A DNA stretch of 64,000 nt, from positions 124,001 to 188,000 of the forward strand of contig JAANYP010003718.1 of NCBI GenBank assembly GCA_020465985.1, in the 5' to 3' direction. The notes beneath the pieces are model-generated. The model was given only the letters and a program-made list of their open reading frames with translations, was not told the DNA's origin and searched no databases. Of the stretch, positions 25,340 through 39,036 are shown in pieces. The stretch comes from Centrapalus pauciflorus (lineage: Eukaryota > Streptophyta > Magnoliopsida > Asterales > Asteraceae). The position numbers and the translations under genes were made by a program. How positions within the stretch are numbered: position 1 is the stretch's first letter; each line of letters starts with the position of its first letter.

Positions 25340-27623
25340 TGTAACAACCTAATTTTGATCTAGTCGTAAATTCAGTAATATTTTGAACCGATAATGTAAT
25401 AAAGTTACATTATTTGAATTATAATTTAATTAAATGATGAAATATTTATTAAATTATATAAATATTTATGAATTAATAAACTATTAAGGGAATTAAATAA
25501 AAGAGATATAATATGCAACAATGAAAGTGAGTTAGCTAGCAAATATAACTAGACGACGTATATAAACGAGAAATTAGATTCAAAATCAGAATTTGCTCTC
25601 TCTCTCTAACTCTCTCTCTCTCTAAACTCTCTCTCTAGCTTTCTCTCTCTACCTTCTCTCTAGAAATTCTCCTAAACCGACCGTCCGATTATCAAGATAT
25701 ATATATCATTAGGAAGATCTCGGCGAATACTACGTGAATATACTAGTTTCTGCGTGAATTCAGACGAATTGAGGTAAGTTTATATATATTTCCGTTTTAT
25801 ATATATATATGGTATTCTCGAATCTATAAAGTTTTATGAAATTTAAAGCCATTTTTATCAAAATTAACTAGAATAAGTGTAAGATAATCGAACATAGGCT
25901 TAATATTGATTATATATGTGATTTATGCCTTAGAAATTCAAGTTTTAGAGTTGCAAATATGATCAGATTCGAGGATGTTATGATCAGATTCGAAAATGCA
26001 TAGAACAGACTCGAAATGGAGTTAGATTCGAAAATACCTAATTAGATTCGAATTTTGTGTATGGTTCGAATCTAGTCACCTAGATTCGAGGCTATGTATG
26101 TTCGAATCTATGTGTTCGAATCTAGGAATGTGCATCGAGTCTAAGTCTTAAATACGAATCTATATGCATGCTTCGAGTCTATATGCATGCTTCGAGTCTA
26201 TGAGTATGGGTTCAAGGTGATGTAAATTTCGAATCTAATCAATTAGATTCGAATGGTACTAGTTCGAATCTGTCCATCTAAATTCGAATTTGGTTCTTGT
26301 TTCAAGTATAAGATTAAGTTATTAAACAACCTATTATAATTAAAAATATAATATGGTTATGATAAAACTCACAAATTCTATATATATATATGTGTACCGA
26401 CCTTTTGAGAATATTAATAAGACAAAGAATGAGTTATGAACGAATAAGTTATCAGAATCAGATAAAATAAAGATTTTAACGACTAAAGAAATGATGATAA
26501 AGATATGATATTGATATGGTATGATATGATAATTCTGGACAGGTTCAGTGAAATTCTGAACATTTGGACAAAGATTTTAAAAGATTTAAAGTGGGTCAGA
26601 GACTTGATTTGACAGAGAACAGATTGATAAAATCCTGAGATAACTCAGGTGGCAGATTCATATATCTGTTTGACCAAGACCCAAACTGTGAGTTATAGAT
26701 ATTCAAATTGAACATGCAAAGATCCGTTTGAGATATATTGATGCTGTTACATTATTTGACATTCATTTATCAGCTGGATTGAGACCTGTGCACACCATGG
26801 ATGGGTGTTGCCCAGTGAATCATGATAGCTATTTGCTTATCATTTCATATTGCATTTATTAGCGCTTCAGACTTTGCTTCATGATTCGTTGCTATCATGA
26901 CTTCTAAGACTTATGCTTACTTCATTGATCAGACTTGATAAGATTTATTCAGCTTGACTAGCCCCTAATGGTCTATTGTTCTAGACCCGGCTATTCCACC
27001 AGTTCTCACGAACTTGGTAATGACCTCCGATGTTCGGCCATGTTGACCTACTGGTAGCTAGCCCAGTATGTGGCTGATCCCCACGATATAAGCGTGAGTG
27101 TGGTTTGAACATCATCCGATCTTAAGATACTATATCTCAATCATGATGAGGGCTGTAGCGGCAGCCAAGACTTATCACGCTTAGAATTATGACTCCGCTT
27201 GACACGCATGTTAATATTGAAAATCTATAAACTCACTAAGCATTGCTTACAGATGTTGCTTTAAAATTTTACAGGAAAAGGCAAAGGAAAGTCACCTGCA
27301 GGACCTAGTGCATAGGCCATTAAAGATCCAAGTTTTGAAACTTTCTTAGACCACTACTCAACAAACATTCTGGTATTGATTGGAAGACGACAAATGTGGT
27401 GGTTCTGGGTAGACTTAATATAATGCTTGATGTGATAATTAGATTAGATGTTACCCTTTTTATAACTTTATTTTGAAATATGTAAACTTAATTCCTAACC
27501 TGTTTGTGCATGTAATTTTAATTTTCCGCATTATAATTACCCTATCTTAGTATGGTTGATATAGTATTGCATGAGTTGGGACCTAGACTGGTGAGCACTG
27601 CCCCGTAAGGGATGGTCTTCACA
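25340..27623. mobile_element. Solo LTR of a long-LTR retrotransposon
   Basis: The 2284-bp element begins TGTAACAACC, ends GGTCTTCACA (5'-TG..CA-3'), and is flanked by the 5-bp direct repeat CCATG (25335-25339 and 27624-27628). No gag or pol sequence lies inside or beside it, so this is a solo LTR left by LTR-LTR recombination. It carries CT-rich tracts (about 25593-25660) and a block of TTCGAATCTA-like repeats (25965-26300). The size and start resemble Ty3/gypsy Tekay-type LTRs, but without internal sequence the clade is inference. Confidence 0.8.
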
Positions 27624-28214
27624 CCATGTGTGAGAGAAATAGAGTATTCAACACCATTATAAACGAAACTTGATTTGAATAATTCTGTTGCTCTTGTGAA
27701 CAATTTCAGCGTTGACCATCTAGATCTAATTGAAGCTTGTTTGAAGATTCAACGTCATTTTCAACTTTATTCCTCAGATTGAGAGTTGATGGATCGATTC
27801 AAATAACGATAGGTCGAATTTGATTAAGGCTTATTTTTTAATACATTTGCTATTTTTGTTTAATTTGAAATTTTGTGATCTCTCTCTTGTTTGAACTGGA
27901 ATGTGAACAAATTTACCAAGATTTTAACCAAATCATTAAAAGAAATTAACATAAGTATTCAAAGGTAAAAAATAACGTTAAAAGACCAACTCGATAAATC
28001 TTTAAAAATACTATGTATTTAATATAGAACCATTAAAAGTATATGCAAAAATAAAAGCGATTAAGGTCACCATTCCATATATATAATTATTCTTTTGCAT
28101 AAGTTTATGAATGTCAAATAGCTTTATCAAATAATATAGACCCGTTAAAAAGTCTATGAAAAATTGAAAAAAAAAATTAATCTTATTTTATTTCTAATAC
28201 CATATTTGTTATAT

Positions 28215-28217
<3 letters not shown>

Positions 28218-28266
<49 letters not shown>
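28218..28266. repeat. (TA)n microsatellite
   Basis: About 24 uninterrupted TA units. Confidence 0.95.
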
Positions 28267-28269
<3 letters not shown>

Positions 28270-28960
28270 ATAAATATAATAAAATTTTTTAATTAAAATA
28301 CATGTTGTTTTTGTTGCTAACTATCATCCTAATCTAAAATTAAAACTTTTATAAATTATCTACTTTTAACTCTAAATAGAATAACGCACAATTGACCATG
28401 GGTAAAAGCAGACTCTTCTTTTGTCATTTAAAAATTTGTTTTGTATAACTTTTTATTTTTAAAAGATTTTGTATGATATAAAAATTCAGCTTTTGATACT
28501 CATTGTTTTTTCTTAATATTATTATTATTCTAGTGTTTACTATAGAAATACGTTTTTAAGTTACTACTAATAGTATGATTTTGTCTTATTGTTATTTTTT
28601 TTTCATAAACTATTAAAACATAGATTTGTTCTAAATTTAAAACTTTTGAACTTTTGAATGTTTTATATAGAATCAATGCTATTTTAGGTTTTGACTCTCT
28701 TTTTAGTTTTTACTACTATTAAAAAATAAAAGAGTAAATTACATAAATCATCCTTGTGGTTTGGCTCAAATTACGAAAATGGTCCCTAGCTCAAAGTAAG
28801 TACCCGGATAGTTCTAAAAATTGAAAAGTTGCTACAATTTAGTCCCTCAAACTAACTGACATTAAAATAGAGGTTAACTTTGGGGGTAATTTCATCTTTT
28901 TACCCATACAGGGACCATTTATGAAAATTTTTAAATAAACTTTTAATATTTTTAAATTTC

Positions 28961-29006
<46 letters not shown>
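28961..29006. repeat. (ATT)n microsatellite
   Basis: About 15 ATT units, directly before the aspartyl-protease fragment. Confidence 0.9.
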
Positions 29007-29007
<1 letters not shown>

Positions 29008-29014
29008 GGTTATC

Positions 29015-29350
29015 ATGAGAGTTGGATTAGGTACGACGGCGCAATCGTATTACATGGTGACGGAAACTATGTCGTTTGGGAAATTAGGATCTGTTCCTAA
29101 GATGGCGATTTATGGTCATGACAATGAAGGTTTATTCGTCGGTGTCGGGGGTCTACTCGTGTTTGGCAGTAGTCATGACGATAAAGGTTTATCAACATTA
29201 GAATTCAACTCCGCAACGCCGGCGAACTCAATCATCGTGTCGATGTTACGAAATCCGAGAGTGAAAGAATTATCAATTCGTCGGAATGACGGGGATAAAC
29301 GTCGACGGACGTCCTTTAGCCATTCCACCTTCCGTTTTATTCCGTTTTAA
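29015..29350 (+). pseudogene. Fragment of an ASPG1/APF2-type aspartyl protease (pepsin family A1)
   Basis: A GC-richer island in AT-rich DNA encodes VTETMSFGKLGSVPKMAI, then GHDNEGLFVGVGGLL, then STLEFNSATP and LLRN-like SMLRNPR. These are consecutive hallmarks of plant nepenthesin-like proteases, which normally read GCGHDNEGLFVGAAGLLGLG. The cysteine before GHDNEG is missing, the stretch between GLL and STLEFNS is shortened, and both catalytic Asp motifs (DTGS and DSGT) are absent. It is therefore a degenerate fragment of about 110 codons, not a working enzyme. It lies next to repeats on all sides. Confidence 0.75.
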
Positions 29351-29695
29351 ACGTTTAAGTTTTGATAAAATTAATTTAGTTGATGTACTAAAGATGGACA
29401 TAATATATCTCATGGTTATTTTTTAAAGATTCTATATTTGGTACATGTAGTGATTATTTTTTCTATTTTTCAATTAAAAACTTTGTTTTGTATATAAGGA
29501 TAATGTTAACAGTTATTTTAAATTTATATATAACATTTAATATATTAAAAAAAGTGTATCTTTTGTTTTAAACGATTCTATATATTATAAGTGTATCTTT
29601 TGTTTTAAACGATTCTATATATTATAAATATTTCTAGTTAATTGTTTGTTTTAAACGATTCTATATAATACTGTAGAAATACTATTACCACGAAT

Positions 29696-30354
29696 TAGGG
29701 GTGTTATCGGGACCAAACCCGGACCGGACCGGACCGAACCCGGTTAGGACGGAACCCGAATGAAGCAAATATATGAAACCGAGGACCGGACCATTTGAAT
29801 ATTCTTGGTCCCGGTTCGGTCCCGGTCCCGGTTCCGGGTATTCGGGAAAAACCCGGTAGGACCAAACTAAAAATCACTTTTTTTTTTTTTGGAATAGCAA
29901 CTATAAATCGCATAACAAAGTAAAAGAAACATCCATGATATTTAGTGTACCAACATTCAAAAAAACAATGACAAACCAACCAAAAGTTTTGAATTTTGAC
30001 AACCATTCAAAAAACGAACCAAGTCAGTAACGAAAAAAAAAACATCGATCGCCCTTTATTTTTTTCCTTTTCCATCGGGGTCGCGTATTGATTCTTCAAT
30101 CTCTACAAAAAAAAATAGTATATATTATATAATGTTTGATTTCTAGAAAAATATATGGTCTAAATGGCTTTGCATTTCGGTTCCGGGTAATTCCCGAACC
30201 CGGACCGGACCGAACCCGGTTAGGACCGAACCCGAATGAAACAATTATATGAAACCGAGGACCGGACCATTGCTTGGAAATCGGTCCTATTCGGGTTCGG
30301 GACCGGTCCGGTCCCGGTTCGGTTCGGGTATTTGGTCCGCATATAACACCCCTA
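29696..30354. mobile_element. hAT-type MITE with GGTTCGG/CCGGACC-rich ends
   Basis: A 659-bp element, ends TAGGGGTGTTAT and ATAACACCCCTA, with direct repeat CCACGAAT on each side (29688-29695, 30355-30362). Subterminal arrays of CCGGACCGGACC and CCCGAACC words sit at both ends in inverted order. Arg/Pro-rich frames are artefacts of these arrays. The TSD could be read as 8-10 bp because flanking bases agree. Confidence 0.85.
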
Positions 30355-31816
30355 CCACGAATTGTATGATTTTGTCTCATTGTTATTTTTTTTCATAAAC
30401 CTTTTCATTAAAATATTTCTAGTTAATTGTTTGTTTTTGTAATATAAATTTATACTATTTTATGTTTTGACAATCTTTTTACTACTATTAAAAAAATAAA
30501 ACTTTATTTTTTTGGAGTAATTGATTTTTAAAATGTTCCTACGTTTCTTAATATATTTCAAAAGCTTTTAATTTTCTTGATTAAATTTTACAATTTTTAT
30601 ATAGAGTATTATATTAGTCTTTAATATAGAAAGTGTTTTTTAACTATTATAAAATACATACAATTCAAATGGCCTAGTCCAATGAAGACTTGACATTTGG
30701 CCAACCATGATTTGTTGTTTTTTCTTTTTCTTTTTTAATTTTAAAATTTTCATAATACATCCGAATCTTTGTGTTATCTTTTATTTAACGTCTTTATTTT
30801 AATAAATATTCGTTTACTCCTCTTTAATATTTATTATTACAAATTTGTTTACACCTTTAAAATTATGATTTTATATTTACATATGTTTGAAGTTATCTTT
30901 AAAAATATTATGTTATGTTTAATTGTATGAAAAAAACTTTTATAATTAAAATATAACTACTTAATATTCAGATTTTGTATTAAATATGACCATGTTTAAT
31001 ATTGAACATTACTATTATAACGTTGGCAAGTCGTAATCGATGTATTGAAGACATTACCATTAGAACTTTATTTGATTTTATCGTAAAAACCAACAAATTA
31101 AATTGGCGATTAAACATAATCAATGTCAGAATTTCAAAATATGGTTATAAATATTTAATTATTCAATTCCGGTTCCGATCAGATTTAATAAGGTATGGTT
31201 TGTAATTTTAGCATTGCAAAATCTAGCAAATAAAAATATACTAATAGTATCGTCTGGTTTGCTTCTTGAATATATATCAGTATATCAGCTTTCTAATTTC
31301 ACTTTTCGATCCTTATTTAGTTGGGTTTCGTTATTTGAATTGTTTGAAAAATATTTATTTATTCGTTTTTTATATTTATTTTTGTAATTAATATTTTAGA
31401 TCACGCAGCAACACGTTGGTGTTCAATAACTCGTTATTATATGGTATTGTTTAATATTAAAAATGTTCTTTAAGTTACTAATAATTTGTAGTTATTTTTT
31501 CCGTGGACCATTTACTTATTTAGACAACTTCTTGATAGATTTGTTTCTAATTTTAAAAATTAAAATTTATTTTTGAAAGATTTTATTTGGTATAAAAATC
31601 AACTTTTGAAAATTTCAAACGTTTCTTAATTATTCTTGAAGATTTTTAATCAATATATTAAACTTTAAACATTTAAGTTTTGATAAAATTAATTTAATTG
31701 ATGTACTAAAGATGGACATAATAAATCTTATGGTTATTTTTTCTATTACAAATTTTTTTTTAATATATGGATAATGTTAACAGTCATTTTAAACGTATAT
31801 ATATAACATTTAGTAT

Positions 31817-32095
31817 AGGTTACTATGAAAAAAAATCAACTTGTTTTCATTTTTTTTTTGTGTTATCGTACCTTCATATTAATTTTTTCCATAAAAGTCC
31901 TGAAATTAATTTTTTATTTTTGGTTTAGTGAAATTTGGACATTTAAACCCGATTTTTTGGTTTTCAAAAACCCGGTTCACAAATTATAACCGGGATCTAA
32001 TGTCCAAATTTTACTAAACCAAAAAGAAAAAAATAACTTGAGGTTTTTTATGGAAAAAAATAACATGTAGTGACGAAAATACAAAAACCGTAAAA
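31817..32095. mobile_element. Fold-back MITE, decayed copy 2
   Basis: Same order of words as the element at 6775-7078: TATGAAAAAAAATC, GGTTTAGTGAAATTTGGACA, the inverted TGTCCAAATTTTACTAAACC and TATGGAAAAAAATAACATG. The ends are eroded, so no target duplication can be called. Confidence 0.7.
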
Positions 32096-35000
32096 ACTAT
32101 TACTACAAATTGTATGATTTTGTCTCATTGTTATTTTTTTCATAAACCTTTTCATTATAATATTTATTGTTAATTGTTTGTTTTTGTAATATAAATTTAT
32201 ACTATTTTATGTTTTGACAATTTTTTAACTACTATTAAAAAAATAATACTTTATTTTTTTTGGACTAATTGATTTTTAAAAAGTTTTTACGTTTCTTAAT
32301 AAATTTCAAAAGCTTTTTAATTTCTTGACTAATTTTTACAGTTTTTATATAGTATTATATAAGTTTTTAGTATAGAAAGTGTTTTTTAACTATTATTATA
32401 TATTATGGTATTATTTAATATTAAAATTATTTTTTAAGTTACTAATAACTTGTAATTATTTTTTCCGTAGACTATTTACTTATTTAGACAAATTCTTGAC
32501 AGATTTGTTTTTAATTTTAAAACTTTTAATGTTAACAATTTAATGTTTAATATAAAAATAAACTGTTTTAGGTTTTGACTCTCTTTTTCATTCCCATTAA
32601 GACTTTTACGATTAACTTTTTTTTATTTAAAATCGTTTTTGAATTTTTACTTTTTATTTATTTTCTATCTGTTTTAAAAGTTTCCTTTTTAAATGTTTGT
32701 TATTTTATTTTTTATTTTTAATTTTAACAAGCAATTCAAATGTTTGAATAATTTATGTTTTCAAAAGATTTTACATGTTATAAATTTTATTTCAAAAATT
32801 ATCGTTTTACAAAAAATCTAGTTTAACATTCAAAATGATATTTTTCTATTTCAGTATTAGAATAAAAACCTAACTTTATTTTATAATTACTTTTTTATAA
32901 TACTAATTTTCATAATATTTTCTACATTTCAAATATTTTTAACGTTCTAAACAACAAAACTTTTAATCTTGTAGATTAAATTAGATTTTATTATTAATTT
33001 TAAGTATTTTTACAATGATATAATTTGTATTCTGTACTTGAACTCTTAAATTTAATTTTATATCTTTTAGCTGTTTTGTCCTAGTAAATACCACTTTTTA
33101 TGCAAATTTTTTTTATTTTTCACATAAAATATTGTTTTTTCGACTTGAGTTGTCAAATCTGTATTTCAGAAGAAATAATTTTTTTTTTTCGTAATCTTAA
33201 TAATCCTTACAAATAATTTATATATACATAAAATATAACTATTTTTGAAAATATTTTATTTATTATAACTTTTTATGCACAAAAGTTTTCCTTTTTCACT
33301 AAAAAATTTGTGTTGTAGAAATTTTTTTTTTTTTTGGCAAAGATTCTATTTGATATCAAAATCAGTTTTTGATACTCTTTAGTTTTTCCTAATATTAATA
33401 TTCTAGTATTTACTATATAAAACGTTTTTTTTTTCTATTTTCTCATAAACTTTTAAACTTGTTAATTCTATTTCTGATTTAAACTTTTTATATAAAATAC
33501 TATTTGATCATTATTTTCATTTACTTTCTAATTGTTAAATTTTTTTTTTTTTTTAAAAAGTATGTTATACAATTTTTTTCTAATTTTACCAAGCAATTCA
33601 AAAGTATGCATAAAAAATTTTGGTCAAAATTTTTAATTTTTGTTTTCAAAAGATTCTACATGTTATAAATTTTTTGACAATTATTATGTTAGTGGTTAAT
33701 TCTTTAAAATTAAGATAAATCTTATACTAAGTTTTAATATGAAATTGTAATTATTAGGATTAAATTTATTTTTCTGTGCATTATTTAATACTGTTAATTT
33801 AATATGTAACACTGTTGCTATTTTGTTTTCTCATATTTGTGACTAAATATACTTTTTTTTATGTATACTATAAAAATACTTTTTAAAGTTACCAATGATA
33901 ATATTTATTGTAAAATTACTATCACTACTAATAGTATGATTTTGTCTCGTTGTTTTTCTTTTTCATAAACTTTTTTACATTATAGTATTTTTGTTAATTG
34001 TTTGTTTTGTAATTTAAATTTATTCTATTTTATGTTTTGACAATCTTTTTACTACCATTTAAAAAAAACTATATTTTTTGGACTAATTGATTTTTAAATA
34101 GTTCCAACGTTTCTTAATTATTTATAAAGATGTTTTAATACATCTTACGATTAATTCTTAAAGATTCTATATTTGATTTTTCAGATTTTCGATTAAAAAT
34201 TTGTTTTGTATATATTATCTTCTTTGGATAATGTTAACAGTAATTTCAAATTTATATATAGAAAAATGTATCTTTTGTTCTAAAAGATTTTATATATAAA
34301 AAAAATCCGTTTTTGGTACTCTATATTATATTTTCAAACACTTCCATTTTTTAATACTAGTATTAAAATATTTATTATAAAAGTACGTTACTTTTTCTCG
34401 TTGTTACTTTTCTTAAACTATTAAAACATTGTTAATTCTATTTACGATTAATTTTTTTTTTTAATATAAAATCGTATTTGATTTTTTACTATTAATTTAC
34501 TTTATAGCAATTTTAAAACTTTCTTTTTCTTTTAAATGGTTGTTGTATTATTTGTTTTTCTAATATCCCTAATTTTAACAAACTATTCAAAGTTAATGAA
34601 TTATTTTAGTTTTCAAAGATAGTGTGTTATAATTTGTTTTCGACAATTATTATTTTAGTCTCATCTTTGTCACTAAATACTTTCTTGTATAAAATAGTAT
34701 TTCATTTATTGTTTTACCTTTTTAAAACTATTTTAATACATTTTCATCATCAAAGATAGTTTTACTATCTTTTTATACAATGTATCATTATTAATTTCTT
34801 TCATTAAAAGTTTTTTTTAGTTTTTTCATTAACAAAGTTCTACTAGCTTTTTACACAATATATCATCTTTTATTTCATTAAAAGTTTTTTTAGTTAATTG
34901 TTTGTTTTTTTAGACTAATTGATTTTTGAAAACTACCTTAGCTAATGAAAATGTTCTAAATTTCGAATGTTTTTACAATGTTATATTTCATTTGATACTT

Positions 35001-36822
35001 CTTTATCATTTTAAATTTCAAGCTTATACAATACTTTATTAATTCTAATAGTTGATTGACAATAGGATCGTTTACTTAAACTTTAACTTTTGTTATATAT
35101 CTATTAGTTGTTTTAAAGTATTTTCATATAACTTTTTACAAAATTTGGTAATCTTGATTTTAATGTTTGTTATAAAACAAGTAACAATGATTTGACTTTT
35201 TTTCTTACTTTAAATAAACCATTGATTACTTTTATTTTTTGTAAGCTCAAAATATATGTCGGTCCCTTAAATGTATATAAGAAATTTTATTTTAAGTTTA
35301 GATCCAAATATTTTAGGCTAATTTCTGTTGGTGAATTTTTAATGAGATTAAATAGTATTTTTAATAATTGTTTGCTACATTACGAACATTTTAGTTGATT
35401 CAACTCTTGTGATTCTTTTCCATTTTGATCTAAACTAGTATTTTGTTTTTAGTTCTTACGTTTTCTTGTATTTCGAACTATTTTAACATTTTTTTGACTT
35501 TTATTTTATAATTGTATTGTTAGCTATCTATAGAACTTATTGTTATAACCTTCTCTTTTTATTATAAATTTGTTCTTTTTCTTATAAAATTTGTTCTGAT
35601 ACTTTTTGGTTTTTTTTTTTTTTTAAATTTTAACGATAATTTCAAAATTAAATCTTAATAAGCTTGTTAAAATTTGTAATCGATTTTTTATAATTACTAC
35701 TTTTACTTTGTAGAATTTTGTAGCTACAAAGTTACAAATTACTATTTTTTATTAAGAAAAGAATATTCGACTTTTGATTGTTATTATTTTAATCATATGT
35801 ATTAAATACTACTTAAGTTTAACTTTCAAAACATTATTATGATTTTTTTCTGTTCAAATATCATTAGATTATTTGAAGTTATCATATTCGAAACGGGTAT
35901 CTTTCGTGTTATTGTTTGAGTTAATTATATTTTTTATTAAAACTTTTTTTCATAATTTTATTTATAACATTTCAAATATTTTTAACGTTTTTGACAACAA
36001 AAATTCTCTTCTTAAAATTAAATTAGATTTTAGTATTTTTACAATGTTATATATAAAGTTGGTTTGATACCACTTACAAGCATTTTATAACATTTCAAAT
36101 ATTTTTAACGTTTTTTCTCTTCTTTATGTATTTTAACGAGCATTTCAAAATTATATCTTAATATTTTATAACATTTCAAATATAGATGGTTTGATACCAC
36201 TTACAAGCATTTAAAAATTTCAAATTCATATAAAACTTTAATAAACTAGTCTTTATATTTGTTATTTCTTATTATCAATTTTAAAATATTTTCTTAGGTT
36301 TTAATACAATATAAAAGTATTTTAACAAGCATTTTGATGAAATGTTATCATTATATTAATATAATATAATATTATTTTAGGCTTTCTTTTAAAACTATTT
36401 TGTGATAAGTTGTACAAACTATATGTATTTTTATAGCTAAAATTTTAAATTCAGAACATTTAAGTTCAAAAAGATTATATCCTACGTTCACATTAGACAA
36501 ATTTTGAAAGAAATCGAATCTTGCTACATTTCATTGTTTAGACCACTAATGAATAAAAATTCATTTCATTAAGTTTATTGTTTTTCTTGTACTAGCAATC
36601 ATTTTAAATACGTATTTTAAATTCACATAAAAAAACAATTTATGTATTCGAGATATTATGTGTATTAAAATCTTCACTTTTTATTATTGTAGTAATTTTC
36701 CAAATAATAAACGTGTTTTGGACTCATGATTATTGTTTTATAGACGTTTTTTATTGGACTTTTCTTAATGCCTTTTATAAAATAGTATTATACAGATTTT
36801 CATTTTATTTTTATGTGTATTA

Positions 36823-37693
36823 AATTTTGAATGTATAAAAATAAATTAAAATTAAATTTATTTTCATATTAGTTGTTATGATTTACTGATTATTTATTAT
36901 TGTTATAATAATTTATCTTTATATAAATATCAAAAAATAATAATAATTACCATATGAGATTTTAAAAGTGTTTTAAACTATTATAAATGACCAGTTTTTT
37001 TTATTACAAAAACATTAGAAATTATTTAATAATCGAAATATTAACTTTGTTTTTTATCCATGCATGCATATTGACCAACCACGCAGTTCGATAATAAACA
37101 ACAAATAAAATGCAATAGCCTTGCCAGAACTAATTTGATTCTCAAAATCACTCGAGAACCAAAGGTCAACCCTAAGGGACGGATAACAATTACAATAAGA
37201 AATAAATAAAATCCTCTAAGCTCCCACTGGCTTCAAGATTTCTGTTTGCTTCTCGTGTGATCCATCATGATATCTTCGGTCTTCGAATAAATTCAAGATT
37301 ACAAAAACTTGTTCTAAATACAATTTAATTTTTAAATTACATTCAAAAATGGATAATAATTGGCACGCAGGCCTCCCAATACCATACAAAAAAAATCACA
37401 ACGCAAATGGCTAACTGGCTCGGCTATGCATAACAATCACAAATTTATACAACTTTAAACGATGGTTCAAATTAATTGATTAATAACTAGCTTTATTACT
37501 TAATCTCACTATAAAGACAAATATGATTAAGTTCCTATTTCAAATTCGATATTGTTTTAAATTTTGAAAGTATAAAAATTTAAGATTAAATTTATACTAA
37601 TATTAGTTGTTATGATTTACTGATTATTTATTATTGTTATAATAATTTATCTTTATATAAATATCAAAAAAATAAACGATTAATTACCATATG
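36823..37693. repeat. Direct repeats of about 135 bp flanking a 600-bp spacer
   Basis: 36823-36957 and about 37556-37693 share the run around GTTGTTATGATTTACTGATT and the following TATAAATATC block, both ending in TTACCATATG. The spacer shows no primer-binding site or coding sequence, so I do not call it an LTR element. Confidence 0.65.
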
Positions 37694-38460
37694 TTAGAAC
37701 CTCTTTTTACCATTTGTCAATTTATTATTTTGAAAATTTTAATACATTTATATTTTTCATACTAAAAATAGATTAAATTTCCAATCTAAAACGATTCAAA
37801 TAAAATATTAATCTAAAGTTTATAATCAATCAAGGTATATCGATTCTAAATTTTATCTTAATGTTAATTTCTTTTAATTTTAGGTTGCCATTTTAAGAAA
37901 ATAAATATTTTTTAAAGTTATCCGTGTATTAGGTTATAAACTAGTATATAAATAAGCCAAAACAAATATGATATAGAACCATACCTGGATTCTGAAACCA
38001 TAACCGCATTCCCACGTGAAATTGAAGCTCCCATGTTTCACAATCCGCATCTAGTTCAAGAGCAACCAAAGTAAATGAAGAGTTTCCAAGCAAACTATAT
38101 TTTTCTTAAATTACTCGCAACTTAAAATAGATTATAATACATAGGTGATAATAAAAAGCCATCAAAAATCAATCCAGCTAAAAACTCATGAATTTTACCT
38201 GCTGCAAATAATTTTCTCCATCGTCTTTGGCCAGTTTGGATTAGGTATACACAGGCCCATTTCAAGGAAATTCATCCAACCCACCAAATTTGGCTGCAAC
38301 TGTCATGATTAGAGATTGAAGTTGCTGATGAAAAGCATGTGTGATCTAAGTACTTTGTTAAATGTCAAATTAGAATCAAGACGAGCTATCATAACCACAT
38401 GCATAAACATGACGATAAAAATGATTAAAAGAAACAAAATCAAGAGAAATAAGACAGAGA
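37685..38460. repeat. Duplicated segment, copy A (partner 50811-51588)
   Basis: About 776 bp matching 50811-51588 at well over 90 percent by eye. On the minus strand it carries two gene-like pieces with splice-like borders. One ends SKLAKDDGENYLQQ before a GT at about 38200; the other, MRIVKHGSFNFTW, begins after an AG near 38053 and ends in a GT donor. In-frame stops occur in the first piece. I do not recognise the parent gene, and this copy is probably a decayed gene fragment. Confidence 0.7.
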
Positions 38461-39036
38461 TCAATTCACCCATCACTCTCATCCTTTGATGAAACATGAC
38501 CAGGTTGCTTAACCAATCATTAAGTCAATGGTTTTTTGTCAAGATTACCTACAATGCATACTAATTTAGCATTTTTTGTACTAGGCTGCAAAAGACATAC
38601 AATTCTATAGCAGAGCACAATTCTCACTAAGAAAGAAAAAGTAGGACAAAGAGGAATTATTTTAGAGAGGTACAGACAATGTGCATGGTAGAGCAAAAGG
38701 CAGAGGTTTAATTGTTTACTACCCTTGCAGCACTTTTTTTATGTCAACATTTTACCCTACAATAGTTTCTGTATTATGGTAAAATTTCAAATCAATTTCA
38801 ATAGGTTCGATTAATTTACATAAAATTTATTCTATTTGAAATAGTTGAATTGGTCTGTAAATCTGGTTTGATTTGATTTTGTAGTAAAACTCCATGTTAT
38901 GGGTTTTGAGAAATGGTCAGTCCTTGAGAATTGAGATTGTTAGTGAATTCTTCATTCATGGTGGCTTTTAAGAATGCCCATTGTTCCAATTAATTGAGGA
39001 TCAAAGTATCAAACTTGTGAGGCCATCTTTCACTTA
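38461..39036. other. Intergenic; nothing recognised
   Basis: AT-rich sequence between the duplicated segment and the gypsy element, without a supportable gene. Confidence 0.5.

Larger units (their letters stand above)
28300..36957. repeat. T-biased block of degenerate, partly collinear repeats
   Basis: About 8.6 kb with far more T than A on the plus strand and almost no coding potential. The phrase GTATGATTTTGTCT recurs at about 28572, 30364, 32112 and 33933. A second phrase, TATGTTTTGACAA, recurs at 30461, 32208 and 34031 with the same spacings (1747 and 1823 bp), so at least three units of about 1.75-1.82 kb are collinear. Several MITEs are inserted. Phrases such as GGACATAATA and GATAATGTTAACAG recur less regularly. 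The nature of the ancestral unit is unknown to me. Confidence 0.65.

Noticed and set aside
28741..28935. GGTCCCT-type low-copy block considered as a gene exon
   Set aside because: Matches the style of a widespread noncoding plant repeat, with stops in all frames.
29704..30380. Arg/Pro/Gly-rich frames with EPGPDRSRTR-like repeats
   Set aside because: Produced by the GC-rich arrays of a hAT MITE.
36823..37693. Direct repeats considered as LTRs of a TRIM element
   Set aside because: No primer-binding site, polypurine tract, TG..CA ends or target duplication.
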